Source of the DNA: CAZMCC01 sp964564695
GTDB taxonomy: Bacteria > Planctomycetota > Phycisphaerae > Phycisphaerales > UBA1924
Assembly: GCA_964564695.1 (NCBI GenBank)
Contig: CAZMCC010000021.1
Location: forward strand, 1 to 43,057
Length of the DNA: 43,057 bases
Reading direction: 5' to 3'
In this document: positions 1 through 7,879 of the stretch, piece by piece
How the letters are laid out: each line of letters begins with the position of its first letter
Numbering within the stretch: the first letter of the stretch is position 1
Notes under the pieces: model-generated
What the model was told of the DNA's origin: nothing
What the model saw: only the letters and a program-made list of their open reading frames with translations
Databases searched by the model: none
Made by a program: the position numbers and the translations under genes

Positions 1-1
1 G

Positions 2-286
2 GACCCGATGCACGCGGGGCTGGCGGCGCGGCTTCTGCGCGAGGAGGCGGACGCGGGGCGGGCGGTGGGCGTGGTGCTGCACGACCTGACGGCGGCGGTG
101 CGCGTGGCGGACCGGGGGGCGCTGCTCGCGGCGTCGGGGACTCTCGCGGCTTCGGGGCCGGCGAGCGAGGTGCTGAGCGAGGGGCGGCTGCGCGAGGTGT
201 TCGGGGTGGCGTTTGACACGGCGAATACGCCGGGGGGACGGGTGATCGCGGCGCGGTTCGATCGCTCGGGCGGCGGCTACCCTTGA
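2..286 (+). CDS. C-terminal fragment of an ABC transporter ATP-binding protein (iron/heme/cobalamin type)
   Basis: The gene is cut by the left window edge; the frame is open from base 2. The visible 94 codons begin DPMHAG, which fits the D-loop just after Walker B (usually LDPxH). They continue with the H-loop in VVLHDLTAAVRVADR and end with the tail typical of FecE/BtuD/HmuV-type ATPases (GTLAASGPASEVL, then LREVFGV). Such subunits hydrolyse ATP to drive a permease importing siderophores, heme or cobalamin. Walker A, the signature motif and any permease gene lie outside the window, so the substrate cannot be named. The following gene starts 3 bases after the stop, suggesting co-transcription. 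Confidence 0.8.
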   Translation, partial: DPMHAGLAARLLREEADAGRAVGVVLHDLTAAVRVADRGALLAASGTLAASGPASEVLSEGRLREVFGVAFDTANTPGGRVIAARFDRSGGGYP

Positions 287-289
287 TGC

Positions 290-1024
290 GTGATCCAGAC
301 GCTCCTGAACAACGCGCAGCTGCTGATCGTCGTTGCGTTCGTGCTGCTGTCGCTGCTGGGCGGGCTGTTCCGCAAGATCCAGGAGCAGCGCGAGGTGCAG
401 CGGCGCAAGGCCGCGGCTGAGCGGGCGCGGCTGGAGATGCTGCGGACCGGTCGCGGGGCCGGCGGGGCAGCGCGGGGCAGTCCGGTGGTCGAGCCGGTGA
501 TGCAGTCGGCCCGGACGCCGCTGGGGCCGCCGACGAGCGCGGCCGAGGCGCTGGCCCGGCTCGAAGAGATCGCGCGGCGTCGACAGGAGCAGTTGGGCAA
601 GAGCCGGGCGCAGGGGCAGCGGCGTCCGGCCGAGACGGTGGGGCCGGTGATCGTCATGGGCCCGTCGGGGCCGATCGTGCTGCGGCCGGGGCAATCGCCT
701 CAGGCGGGGATGCCGGCGCAGCGCAAGGGCGGCAAGCCGGGGCGTCAGCAGCAGCAGCCGCAGCGTCAGAAGCAGGGCAAACAACAGGCGCGACCGACTC
801 CGCCTCCGCCAGCGCCCGAGCCGGAGTATGTCGTTGAGCAGGTGCGGGCGGCGCCTGCGGCGCCGTCGAACACGCCGCGTGTGGCGCCGCGTCCGACGGC
901 GGCGCTGCCGGGGGGATCGCCCACGACGCCCGAAGAGTGGCGTCGGCTGGCGGCGGCGACGGCGATCTTCGGTCGTCCGATCGGCGAGCAAACGCCGGGC
1001 GACGGGCCGCCTCGGCTGTTCTAA
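290..1024 (+). CDS. Membrane-anchored, Pro/Gln/Arg-rich hypothetical protein
   Basis: This 244-residue protein uses a GTG start 3 bases after the upstream stop. One N-terminal hydrophobic helix (about residues 8-27, LLIVVAFVLLSLLGGLF) is followed by a basic amphipathic stretch (RKIQEQREVQRRKAAAERAR) that could form a coiled coil. The rest is low-complexity, rich in Pro, Gln, Arg and Ala, and probably disordered. The topology suggests an inner-membrane anchor with a long cytoplasmic tail, which is inference. No catalytic motif or known domain is visible. The gene converges with cdaR on the opposite strand, about 30 bases beyond its stop. Confidence 0.7.
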   Translation: MIQTLLNNAQLLIVVAFVLLSLLGGLFRKIQEQREVQRRKAAAERARLEMLRTGRGAGGAARGSPVVEPVMQSARTPLGPPTSAAEALARLEEIARRRQEQLGKSRAQGQRRPAETVGPVIVMGPSGPIVLRPGQSPQAGMPAQRKGGKPGRQQQQPQRQKQGKQQARPTPPPPAPEPEYVVEQVRAAPAAPSNTPRVAPRPTAALPGGSPTTPEEWRRLAAATAIFGRPIGEQTPGDGPPRLF

Positions 1025-1055
1025 TCGATATTGACGGGTTCGTTACGGACCGTCG

Positions 1056-2123
1056 TTACGGACTGGTGGTCGCGCGCCGGGTGATCTTGAGTTCAACGCG
1101 CCGGTTGTCGGCGCTGAAGCGCAGCGGCGCGACGCCCTCAAAGGCGGCGGCGTCGGGGCGCGGCGGCGTGACGGCGTTGGGGCCGGCCGAAAGAAGTTCT
1201 GAGGGCACCGGGGCGAACACGGCGGCCTTGGACTCGATGCCGGCCTCGAGCTCGTCGCTGGTGAGCATCACGAACGCGAGGGCGACGAGGCGCCGGTCGC
1301 GGAGCTCGGCGATGACGTCGCCGGGTCCTCGCACGGTCACGTTGCTCACGAGCGGGTTCTTGACCTCAACGTCCCAGCGCGAGCCCTCGGTCGGAGGGAG
1401 GCTGACCCAGACGGGGACGGAGGGGATGACGTATTCCTCGACGAGGGCGCGGGGTGTGAAGGTGAGGCGCACGGAGTCGGGGGTGACGCGCACGGGGGTG
1501 ATGCCGGCGAGCTCTTCGGGGAGGCGAACCTGGGTGGTGACGGTTTGAGGGCCCGGGCCGCGGAGGCGCTCGCGGTCGGCTTCGCTGACGACAGCGGTGG
1601 CGAAGGCGCCGTCGCCGAGCTTGGCGTCCTGTGAAGCGAGGAGGCGGACCTTGATGGTGGCGGGGGCGACGGTGACCTCGCCCTGGGCCTCGATGCCGCC
1701 GAGGTCGGCGCGGACGGGGAGGTCGCGCTCGACGAGGGCCTGGATGTGGAGCATGACGGTGGGCGGGTCGACGGCGGCGATGCTGACGCCCAGGCCGTCG
1801 ATCTCGGGGCGTTCGCGGAGCCTGGCCTGCAGGTCGATGGGGTGGTCGCCGGGGGTGTTGGGGATGCCGCCGACGCCGGTCTCGAAGCGGACGCGGGCGA
1901 GGGCACGCTCGGCGGCGGCAACGGCACTGGTGGAGCCTTCGATGGTAACTGCGACGGCGTCGGTGAAGGTGTCGGAGCGAACGTCGAGGTCGTTGTTGGC
2001 GGAGGCGGCGAAGGAGATCTGGCTCCGAGTGGGCACGGAGCGCAGGCTCTCGGCCTCGGCCCAGACCCAGATGAGGGCGGCCGCGAAGCTCACGAGCAGG
2101 ATGGTCTTGATCCGCGACCACAT
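1056..2123 (-). CDS. cdaR: YbbR-domain protein, CdaR-like regulator of diadenylate cyclase
   Basis: This 355-residue protein has one N-terminal membrane helix (about residues 5-22, ending WVWAEAES) followed by a beta-rich extracytoplasmic region made of repeated YbbR-like modules of roughly 80-90 residues (for example DLPVRADLGGIEAQGEVTV, later EEYVIPSVPVWVSLPP and VTVRGPGDVI). CdaR proteins with this architecture are encoded beside cdaA and modulate c-di-AMP synthesis from the outer face of the membrane. It starts 27 bases downstream of the cdaA stop on the same strand, so the two almost certainly form one operon. The family call rests on repeat pattern, topology and gene order. Confidence 0.82.
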   Translation of the reverse strand: MWSRIKTILLVSFAAALIWVWAEAESLRSVPTRSQISFAASANNDLDVRSDTFTDAVAVTIEGSTSAVAAAERALARVRFETGVGGIPNTPGDHPIDLQARLRERPEIDGLGVSIAAVDPPTVMLHIQALVERDLPVRADLGGIEAQGEVTVAPATIKVRLLASQDAKLGDGAFATAVVSEADRERLRGPGPQTVTTQVRLPEELAGITPVRVTPDSVRLTFTPRALVEEYVIPSVPVWVSLPPTEGSRWDVEVKNPLVSNVTVRGPGDVIAELRDRRLVALAFVMLTSDELEAGIESKAAVFAPVPSELLSAGPNAVTPPRPDAAAFEGVAPLRFSADNRRVELKITRRATTSP

Positions 2124-2150
2124 GGGCGATTGCGTTCCTTTGCTGAGGGC

Positions 2151-3044
2151 TCAGGCCTTGGCGGAGCCGGGCTTGCGGAGGACGGAGCCCAGGCCGTAGC
2201 GACGCCGGGGCGGGACATCGGTGGCGCGGTCGTTGTCGTGGCCGGTGAGGCGGACGACGCTGAGGGCGGAGACGAGGCGTTCGCGGAGCTCATCGGCGGT
2301 GAAGCCGCGCTGGAGCGAGCCCTGCTCGGCGACGCTGATCGTGCCGGACTCTTCGCTGACGACGACGATGAGGGCGTCGGACTCCTTGCTGAGTCCCACG
2401 GCGGCGCGGTGGCGCGAGCCGAGCGACGGGTCGGGCATGTCTTCGGGGTCGGCGAGGGGGAGCTGGACGCCGGCGGCCTTGATTTCGCCGCCGCCGATGA
2501 CGACGGCGAGGTCGTGCAGCGCGGTGCCGGGGAAGAAGATGGTCTGGAGGACGCGCGACGAGGCGGCGGCGTTCATGATGGTGCCGCCTTCGACGAGGCC
2601 TTTGAGGGGGCTCTCGCGCTCGATCACGATGATGGCGCCGAACTTGGCCTTGCTGAGGAAGGCGGCGGCCTCGACGACGGCGTCGACGGTGGTGACGACG
2701 CCGGGGGCGGCGCGGCGGAAGAGCGGGGTCTCGAAGAGTCGGAACAGGCCGCGGCGGAGCTCGGGCTGGAAGACGACGAGCAGGGTGATGGCGAGGAGGG
2801 TGAGCAGGTGCTCGTAGAGGAAGGTGAGTCGCTGGAAGGACTCGCCGCGGCCGAGGATGCGGACGAGGAGGGTGGCGACGATGAGGAGGAAGACCATGCC
2901 CTTGAGGGCGCCGGCGGCGCGGGTGCCCTGGACGAAGCGGACGGCGGCGTAGACGACGATCCAGATGATGAGGAATTCAATAAAGACCTGCCAGAACGGG
3001 TAGGTTCCGAGGCGGTCGGCGAGTTGGTCGAGGCGGTTGAACAC
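2151..3044 (-). CDS. cdaA: Diadenylate cyclase CdaA with a variant DGA motif
   Basis: CdaA condenses two ATP into c-di-AMP at the membrane. From the GTG at 3044 the product has 297 residues. Three hydrophobic helices lie at about 20-37, 48-64 and 78-93, followed by the DAC domain at about 105-265. The second active-site motif is intact (RHRAAVGLSKESD, RHR at 211-213), as is the flanking VVSEESGTIS. The first motif, normally DGA, reads LHDLAVVI (DLA at 178-180), so the Gly is Leu. The GTG was chosen because the frame farther upstream is a Pro/Arg-rich shadow running under nfu and mutY and has no helices. No clear ribosome-binding site precedes it. The gene is first in an operon with cdaR. Confidence 0.88.
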   Translation of the reverse strand: MFNRLDQLADRLGTYPFWQVFIEFLIIWIVVYAAVRFVQGTRAAGALKGMVFLLIVATLLVRILGRGESFQRLTFLYEHLLTLLAITLLVVFQPELRRGLFRLFETPLFRRAAPGVVTTVDAVVEAAAFLSKAKFGAIIVIERESPLKGLVEGGTIMNAAASSRVLQTIFFPGTALHDLAVVIGGGEIKAAGVQLPLADPEDMPDPSLGSRHRAAVGLSKESDALIVVVSEESGTISVAEQGSLQRGFTADELRERLVSALSVVRLTGHDNDRATDVPPRRRYGLGSVLRKPGSAKA

Positions 3045-3239
3045 GGGGGGAGGGGGTCGGGGCGGTGGCGGGGTGGTATCGGGTGTTTTCGGAAGGGGCG
3101 GCGCGAGTTTACGCGCTGAACGAACGGTTGGGCTCGGTGGGTGTAAGAAAGAGCGCTCGAGCGCGTGGGGCGTGTGAGATCGGGGCCGAGTGGGGGCGGC
3201 TTCATGCGCTGCGGGGCGCGGGCGTTCTATTCTCCGGCC

Positions 3240-3584
3240 ATGGCGTATCTCGTGCAGGAATTCCAGGCGACGCCCAACCCCAACGCGCTCAAGTGCGTGC
3301 TCGACAAGGCGGTGGCGCGGCCGGACGCCGGCGGCACGGGCGGGGGGGCGGACGCGGCCCGCTCGTACTTCACGCGCGAGCAGGCGAGCGCGGACCCGGT
3401 GGCGGCGGCGCTGTTCGCGATCGAGGGCGTGACGAACGTGCTCATCGTGAAGGACTGGGTGACGGTGAGCAAGGCGCCGGGGGCGGAATGGGGGAAGCTC
3501 AAGCCGAAGATCAAGACGGCGCTGGCGGGGGTGGGCGGGGCCGGCGGGGCGGGCGGAGCGGGGACGGCGGGGAAGAAGGCGTGA
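3240..3584 (+). CDS. Nfu/NifU N-terminal-like domain protein
   Basis: This 114-residue protein matches the Nfu N-terminal domain: FQATPNPNALKCVLDK at the start, SYFTREQASADPVAAALF in the middle, then IEGVTNVLIVKDWVTVSK. It ends in a Gly/Ala-rich tail (about residues 95-114). In Fe-S scaffold proteins this domain precedes the CxxC-bearing NifU C-terminal domain, which is absent here, so the protein cannot itself hold a cluster through that motif. Stand-alone copies are common in bacteria and their role is not well defined. The mutY start overlaps its stop by 4 bases (GTGA). MutY is an Fe-S enzyme, so a link to its cluster loading is conceivable but only inference. Confidence 0.82.
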   Translation: MAYLVQEFQATPNPNALKCVLDKAVARPDAGGTGGGADAARSYFTREQASADPVAAALFAIEGVTNVLIVKDWVTVSKAPGAEWGKLKPKIKTALAGVGGAGGAGGAGTAGKKA

Positions 3585-4714
3585 AGCGCGTGGCGAAGGG
3601 TGATCGATCGCGGGATGGGCGCGTGACTCAGGGAGTCGAGCGGTGGTTCGGCGCGAATCGGCGGGAGCTGCCGTGGCGGGCGACGGGGCGGGACGGGAAG
3701 CGTAACGCGTACCACGCGCTGGTGGCCGAGACGATGGCGCAGCAGACGCAGCTGTCGCGGGTTGTTGAGAGGTTTGGGGCATTTCTGGCGCGGTTCCCGA
3801 CGGTTGAGGCGCTGGCGGGCGCTCCCGAGGCGGATGTGCTGAGCGCATGGGCGGGGCTGGGGTATTACCGCCGTGCGCGGAACCTGCACGGGGCGGCGCG
3901 GGCGATCGCGGCGCGAGGCGGGATTCCGGGTGCCGTGGATGAACTCGTCGAGCTGCCGGGGGTGGGCCGGTACACGGCGGGCGCGATCGCGTCGATTGTG
4001 TTCGGCGAGCGCAGCGCGATGGTGGACGGGAACGTGGCGCGAGTGCTGACGCGCCTGGACATGCCCGAGTCGGCGAACGAGGCGGGTGCCGCGGGGCGGG
4101 CGCGGCGCGAGCGGTGGGCGTGGGAGCGGTCGGGGGAACTCGTAGCTCGGGCGGAAGATCCGGGGGCGTTCAACGAGGGGCTGATGGAGCTGGGGGCGAC
4201 GGTGTGCCTGCCGGCGCCGCGGACGGCGTTGTGCGGGGCGTGTCCGCTCGCGTCGATGTGCGCAGCGCGGCGGGCGGGGGTGCAGGCGGATGTGCCGCCG
4301 ACGAAGCCCGCGCCGGCGCGGGCGACGATCTGGGCCGACGCGGTGGTGGTGCTGGACGCGCGGGGGCGGGTGCTGCTGGAGCGACGGCCGCCCAAGGGGA
4401 TGTGGGCGGGGATGTGGCAGGTGCCGACGCTCGAGAGCGGGTCGGGGGCGGGCGACAGCGCGTCGCTCGCGGGGGCGCTGGGCGTGTCGCGCCCGCGCCG
4501 CGTGGGGGAGTTTGAGCACGGGACGAGCCACCGGCTGCTGCGGTTCGGCGTGTGGGCGGCGCGCCCGCTCAAGGCCCGGCCGCCGTTCCGCGGCGAGTGG
4601 CTCCCGCTGGGCGAGGCGTATGCGCTGGGGATCTCGAGCGCGCAAAGGCGGGTGCTGGACATGGGCGCGGCGGCCGCCGGGATCGGCGCTGTGCGCGGTA
4701 TGCTCACGGCGTGA
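3581..4714 (+). CDS. mutY: Adenine DNA glycosylase MutY
   Basis: MutY removes adenine mispaired with 8-oxoguanine. The 377-residue product has the HhH-GPD fold. The catalytic Glu is in VAETMAQQTQ (E50), the helix-hairpin-helix is ELPGVGRYTAGAIAS (about 124-138), and the catalytic Asp is in MVDGNVARVL (D149). An Fe-S loop has Cys at 209, 218, 221 and 227. The C-terminal part (about 245-370, LLERRPPKGMWAGMWQVP) is the Nudix-like 8-oxoG recognition domain. Cys spacing is X8-X2-X5 rather than the usual X6-X2-X5. The GTG at 3581 overlaps the preceding stop; an in-frame GTG at 3623 is a possible alternative. The stop overlaps the next gene's GTG. Confidence 0.93.
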   Translation: MKRVAKGDRSRDGRVTQGVERWFGANRRELPWRATGRDGKRNAYHALVAETMAQQTQLSRVVERFGAFLARFPTVEALAGAPEADVLSAWAGLGYYRRARNLHGAARAIAARGGIPGAVDELVELPGVGRYTAGAIASIVFGERSAMVDGNVARVLTRLDMPESANEAGAAGRARRERWAWERSGELVARAEDPGAFNEGLMELGATVCLPAPRTALCGACPLASMCAARRAGVQADVPPTKPAPARATIWADAVVVLDARGRVLLERRPPKGMWAGMWQVPTLESGSGAGDSASLAGALGVSRPRRVGEFEHGTSHRLLRFGVWAARPLKARPPFRGEWLPLGEAYALGISSAQRRVLDMGAAAAGIGAVRGMLTA

Positions 4715-5574
4715 CCGACGGACCTCCACCCCCACCCCCCCACCCCCCCCACCCACTGCCGAGTCCGACGACCGCCTCCGCCGAGCCGGTGTTCGAGCCG
4801 GTGCGGTCGTATGCGGTGGTCGTGCCGGTGTACAACGAGCGGGCGCTGCTGATGCGGTCGCTGCGCCGGCTGCTGGCGACGCCGCCGGCGCGCGGGGCGG
4901 ACGGGGCGGCGCTCGAGCGCCGGGTGGTCATCATCGACGACGGGTCGACCGACGGGACGCGGGAGGTGGTGGACCAGTTGCGGCTGCACCCGCCGGAGCC
5001 GGGGGTGCAGGCCGTGCTGCACGCGAGGAATCTGGGGAAGGGTGCGGCGGTGCGCTCGGGGTTCGCGGCGGCGCTGGGGGGGCTGGGGTCGGTGAACCCG
5101 GCGGACGTGGTGCTGATCCACGACGCGGACCTGGAGTATGACCCGGCGGACCACGCGCGGCTGCTGGCGCCGATTGTGGGCGGGCACGCGGACGCGGTGC
5201 TGGGGAGCCGGTTCCTGGGGGAGACGCACCGGGTGCTGTACTTCTGGCACGCCGTGGCGAACCGGGGGCTGACGCTGCTGTCGAACGCGTTGACGAACCT
5301 GAATCTGACGGACATCGAGTGCTGCTCGAAGGCGTTCACGCGGCGAGTGGCGGAGAAGATCCGGATCGAGGAGGACCGCTTCGGCGTGGAGCCGGAGCTG
5401 GTGGCGAAGCTCGCGAAGATGCGGCTGACCGAAGGCTCGGTCTCGCGCCCGGTGCGCGTGTTTGAGGTGGGAGTGAGCTACGCGGGACGGACGTACGACG
5501 AGGGGAAGAAGATCACGTGGCGCGACGGGTTCGCGGCGCTGGCGTGCATTGTGAAGTATGGGGCACGGCGGTAG
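4711..5574 (+). CDS. Family 2 glycosyltransferase, polyprenyl/dolichyl-phosphate hexose synthase type
   Basis: This 287-residue GT-A enzyme is likely to transfer a sugar from a nucleotide-sugar to a polyprenyl phosphate. The nucleotide-binding strand is YAVVVPVYNER (about 34-44), followed by IIDDGSTDGTREVV (DDGSTDGT at 76-83), RNLGKGAAVRSG (106-117) and the metal-binding DAD in LIHDADLEYDP (138-140). GSRFLGE near 165 is typical of DPM1-like members. No membrane helix follows, so it is probably peripheral and cytosolic. The first ~25 residues are a Pro/His-rich leader encoded by C-runs at 4735-4750; the fold itself starts near residue 33. The GTG start overlaps the mutY stop. Confidence 0.9.
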   Translation: MTDGPPPPPPHPPHPLPSPTTASAEPVFEPVRSYAVVVPVYNERALLMRSLRRLLATPPARGADGAALERRVVIIDDGSTDGTREVVDQLRLHPPEPGVQAVLHARNLGKGAAVRSGFAAALGGLGSVNPADVVLIHDADLEYDPADHARLLAPIVGGHADAVLGSRFLGETHRVLYFWHAVANRGLTLLSNALTNLNLTDIECCSKAFTRRVAEKIRIEEDRFGVEPELVAKLAKMRLTEGSVSRPVRVFEVGVSYAGRTYDEGKKITWRDGFAALACIVKYGARR

Positions 5575-5617
5575 GCGTATCGCAACGGGCTGGGCGAGGC
5601 GGTGACACCGTCGATGA

Positions 5618-6733
5618 CTACCGCTGGTCGCGGATGATCTGGGCTTCGAGGATGAGCTTGTGGTCAATGGCGGCCTTGTGGCGCTCGTGATTCGCCCGTT
5701 CTTCGGGGGACGCCGTTCGCGCGATCAGCCGATCGAGCGCCCAATACGCGAGGTCCGGACGCCCGCGGCCCTCCGCTGAACTCAGCACCGACAGCGCTGA
5801 CGTTTCATGGTCTCGAATCAGGCCGGGGTGGAACGGTCGGCCTGCGTCGGGGGCGGTCCAATGAGCCCGTTTGGCTTCAATGAGCATGACAACATCGATG
5901 GCGGTTTGCAACGATTCATTGTCAAGTCGTCGGGCGTCCGCAGCATCGATCAGCAACCCGCCCACGAGAAGGATGTTGGGGTCGTCTCGCAGGCGGTCGT
6001 CTGCCCACATCGAACGCAGCTCGCAGAGCCACGCATCTCCCGACCTACTCGGATCGCGATACTCCACCCTGTTCAGGCGCAACGCGATCTCCGAGCGTCG
6101 CTGTCCGATGTAAGCAGGAAAGTCCGCAAAGAGCCGGTCAAGCGTGGCGGCCGCGGCTTCAAGCTGCCCGTCGCGGGCGAGGAACCGGGATTGATTCACA
6201 AGCGCCCCTGCGCGAATGTCCTGATCAGCGCTGGCGGAGTCGATAAGACGCTGATTGACGGCTGCGGCGGTCGCGTACTCACCACGAACAGCCAACAGGC
6301 GGGCGTATTGGCTCACCACGCTCGCGAAACTCAGCCCCCTCGACTCCAGCCAGGGATTCGTGTCGATCACTTCCAACGCGGAGCGAAAGGAAACTTCAGC
6401 GGCGGCAGGATCGCCTGTGGCAACCTGGTTCTGCCCGGTCATTCGAAGCGCTTCCGTGACGTCGAACGGGTTGTCCGACCGGGTTGCCACCTCTTGCAGC
6501 GCGACGATTGCCTCATCGAAGAGTTCCACTCGGCCAAGAGCGGAAGCCGCACCCCGCACGCGCTCGCCCCACCCGGCTTCGCCCCGATGCATGGCCCCCC
6601 GGGCTGCGGCGACCGCATCCCGCGCGGCCGCCACCTGTTGCTCGGGGCTAGGCGGCACCGCCTCTTGAGGAGCTGCATGTGAAAGGCTTGCCAGCACCGC
6701 AAGTCCCACGATAACACATCCGCGCAGTTTCAT
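5618..6733 (-). CDS. Secreted TPR-like hypothetical protein
   Basis: The protein has 371 residues from the ATG at 6733 (MKLRGC), chosen over an ATG 21 bases upstream because it places the charged residues directly before the hydrophobic core of a signal peptide (VIVGLAVLASLSHAA, cleavage near residue 21). The mature part is almost entirely helical with a repeating A/L/Y spacing (LFDEAIVALQEVATRSDNP, DPAAAEVSFRSALEVIDTN, GEYATAAAVNQRLIDSA), which suggests tetratricopeptide-like repeats across residues 60-220. TPR arrays mediate protein-protein contacts; no enzymatic motif is visible. It converges with the upstream glycosyltransferase. Confidence 0.72.
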   Translation of the reverse strand: MKLRGCVIVGLAVLASLSHAAPQEAVPPSPEQQVAAARDAVAAARGAMHRGEAGWGERVRGAASALGRVELFDEAIVALQEVATRSDNPFDVTEALRMTGQNQVATGDPAAAEVSFRSALEVIDTNPWLESRGLSFASVVSQYARLLAVRGEYATAAAVNQRLIDSASADQDIRAGALVNQSRFLARDGQLEAAAATLDRLFADFPAYIGQRRSEIALRLNRVEYRDPSRSGDAWLCELRSMWADDRLRDDPNILLVGGLLIDAADARRLDNESLQTAIDVVMLIEAKRAHWTAPDAGRPFHPGLIRDHETSALSVLSSAEGRGRPDLAYWALDRLIARTASPEERANHERHKAAIDHKLILEAQIIRDQR

Positions 6734-6784
6734 GCAGTTCACTCCTGCCTCCAAGCACCGTCGTGCGATGCACGCTCGCCCTTG

Positions 6785-7600
6785 TTAGTGACCCTGTCGA
6801 CAGGGGCAACAGAAGCCCTGACCCTCCGGAGGAAGCGGTTCGCACCCGTCAACGTGGGCGCAGCAAGGGATCATCGTCTTGCCGCCATACTGCGGAGGGG
6901 TCGGATTCGGGCCGCCGCAGTTGGGGGGAGGGGGCGCTGTCTGCGTTCCCCACGCGCCATTCTCAAACGCATACCCCGTAGACTGCCGAACTCCGCAGTG
7001 GGTGCCGACCACAACGATCAAGCCATTCGAGCGTTCACAATCCCAGTAGTCGACGACTGCGGCTTCGCGCACGATTCCTTCGACCCTTTCGACGGTCCAA
7101 ACGGGTCGCACAAATGTTCGCCAACACTCGCTCACCAGGCCATAGATGGTTTGTGCCTCCGTCCATGTCACGCAATATGTGCCGGTCACATCAAGCGTCA
7201 CCGTGCCCGTGAACCCGATCTCTCCGATCAAAGCGTTGGCTAGGGCGATCTTGGACTGTACGCTCACACCGGCTTTGACCGAGACGCACCACTGGTTCGC
7301 TTCGGTCCGCGTTTCTGACGGCGGCGGCGGCGCTACAGGTCGAGTGCTGCATGGCGCACTCGAGCAGAAATAGGCATCTGTCTCTATCCAGTCGCCAACT
7401 TTCGTAGCAATGGTGTACGAATAGGTATCGAGATCAATGATGACGTCGTAACTTCGACCGATGTGGGTCCACGCGACGCAGCCGGTTGGCGCTGGAGGTG
7501 TGCAGGGATTGCCAGATCCTTGGGCAGCTGCCGCCGCGGTAATCGCCATCGCGGTTGAAATCGGCACAACTGTGCGCAAGCTCTTCGAGAGAACGACCAT
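6785..7600 (-). CDS. Secreted cysteine-rich hypothetical protein
   Basis: This 271-residue protein has a plausible signal peptide (TVVPISTAMAITAAAAAQG, cleavage near residue 27). The mature region carries many cysteines (pairs in NPCTPPAPTGC, YFCSSAPCSTRP, CCAHVDGC and FCCPC), suggesting disulfides outside the cytoplasm. Two Pro-rich segments (APPPPSETR; TAPPPPNCGGPNPTPP) separate a beta-rich centre from a short Cys-rich tail. No family is recognised. Base composition around this gene is less G+C-biased than in the flanking housekeeping genes, which might reflect recent acquisition. Confidence 0.6.
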   Translation of the reverse strand: MVVLSKSLRTVVPISTAMAITAAAAAQGSGNPCTPPAPTGCVAWTHIGRSYDVIIDLDTYSYTIATKVGDWIETDAYFCSSAPCSTRPVAPPPPSETRTEANQWCVSVKAGVSVQSKIALANALIGEIGFTGTVTLDVTGTYCVTWTEAQTIYGLVSECWRTFVRPVWTVERVEGIVREAAVVDYWDCERSNGLIVVVGTHCGVRQSTGYAFENGAWGTQTAPPPPNCGGPNPTPPQYGGKTMIPCCAHVDGCEPLPPEGQGFCCPCRQGH

Positions 7601-7879
7601 CAGTGCAGATTACAGAATTCTCACCGAAAGTCAATATGCTTATCTGTCTTGCTTGCGTTGATGAGCTTTCTGTACGCGTTGGGCGAGCATTGGCAACGCG
7701 CTGGCAAGGGCGCATGTTGTGTCGCTCGGCCCAACATCGCCTGTATGGGCTCAGGATTGTGCGGGTGTGCGAGGAACATACACACGGTTGTGTCGCTCTC
7801 AGTGAAGGATTGGCCAACTTCACCCCGCGGGCTGTGGCGCCTCTGTCGTTATCTGGTCGATTTGGCTACATAGACCCGG

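Noticed and set aside
1746..3119. Gly/Asp/Glu-rich frame antisense to cdaR and cdaA
   Set aside because: Typical low-complexity mirror of G+C-rich codons; no start signal and no domain.
3045..3848. Long upstream extension of the cdaA frame
   Set aside because: It is Pro/Arg/His-rich, runs antisense to the nfu-like gene and mutY, and has no membrane helices or relatives of that shape. It is a G+C-rich shadow frame.
4735..4750. Phase-variable switch at the C-runs as a firm feature
   Set aside because: Only sequence context suggests it; no variation data, so it is kept as a finding rather than an annotated feature.
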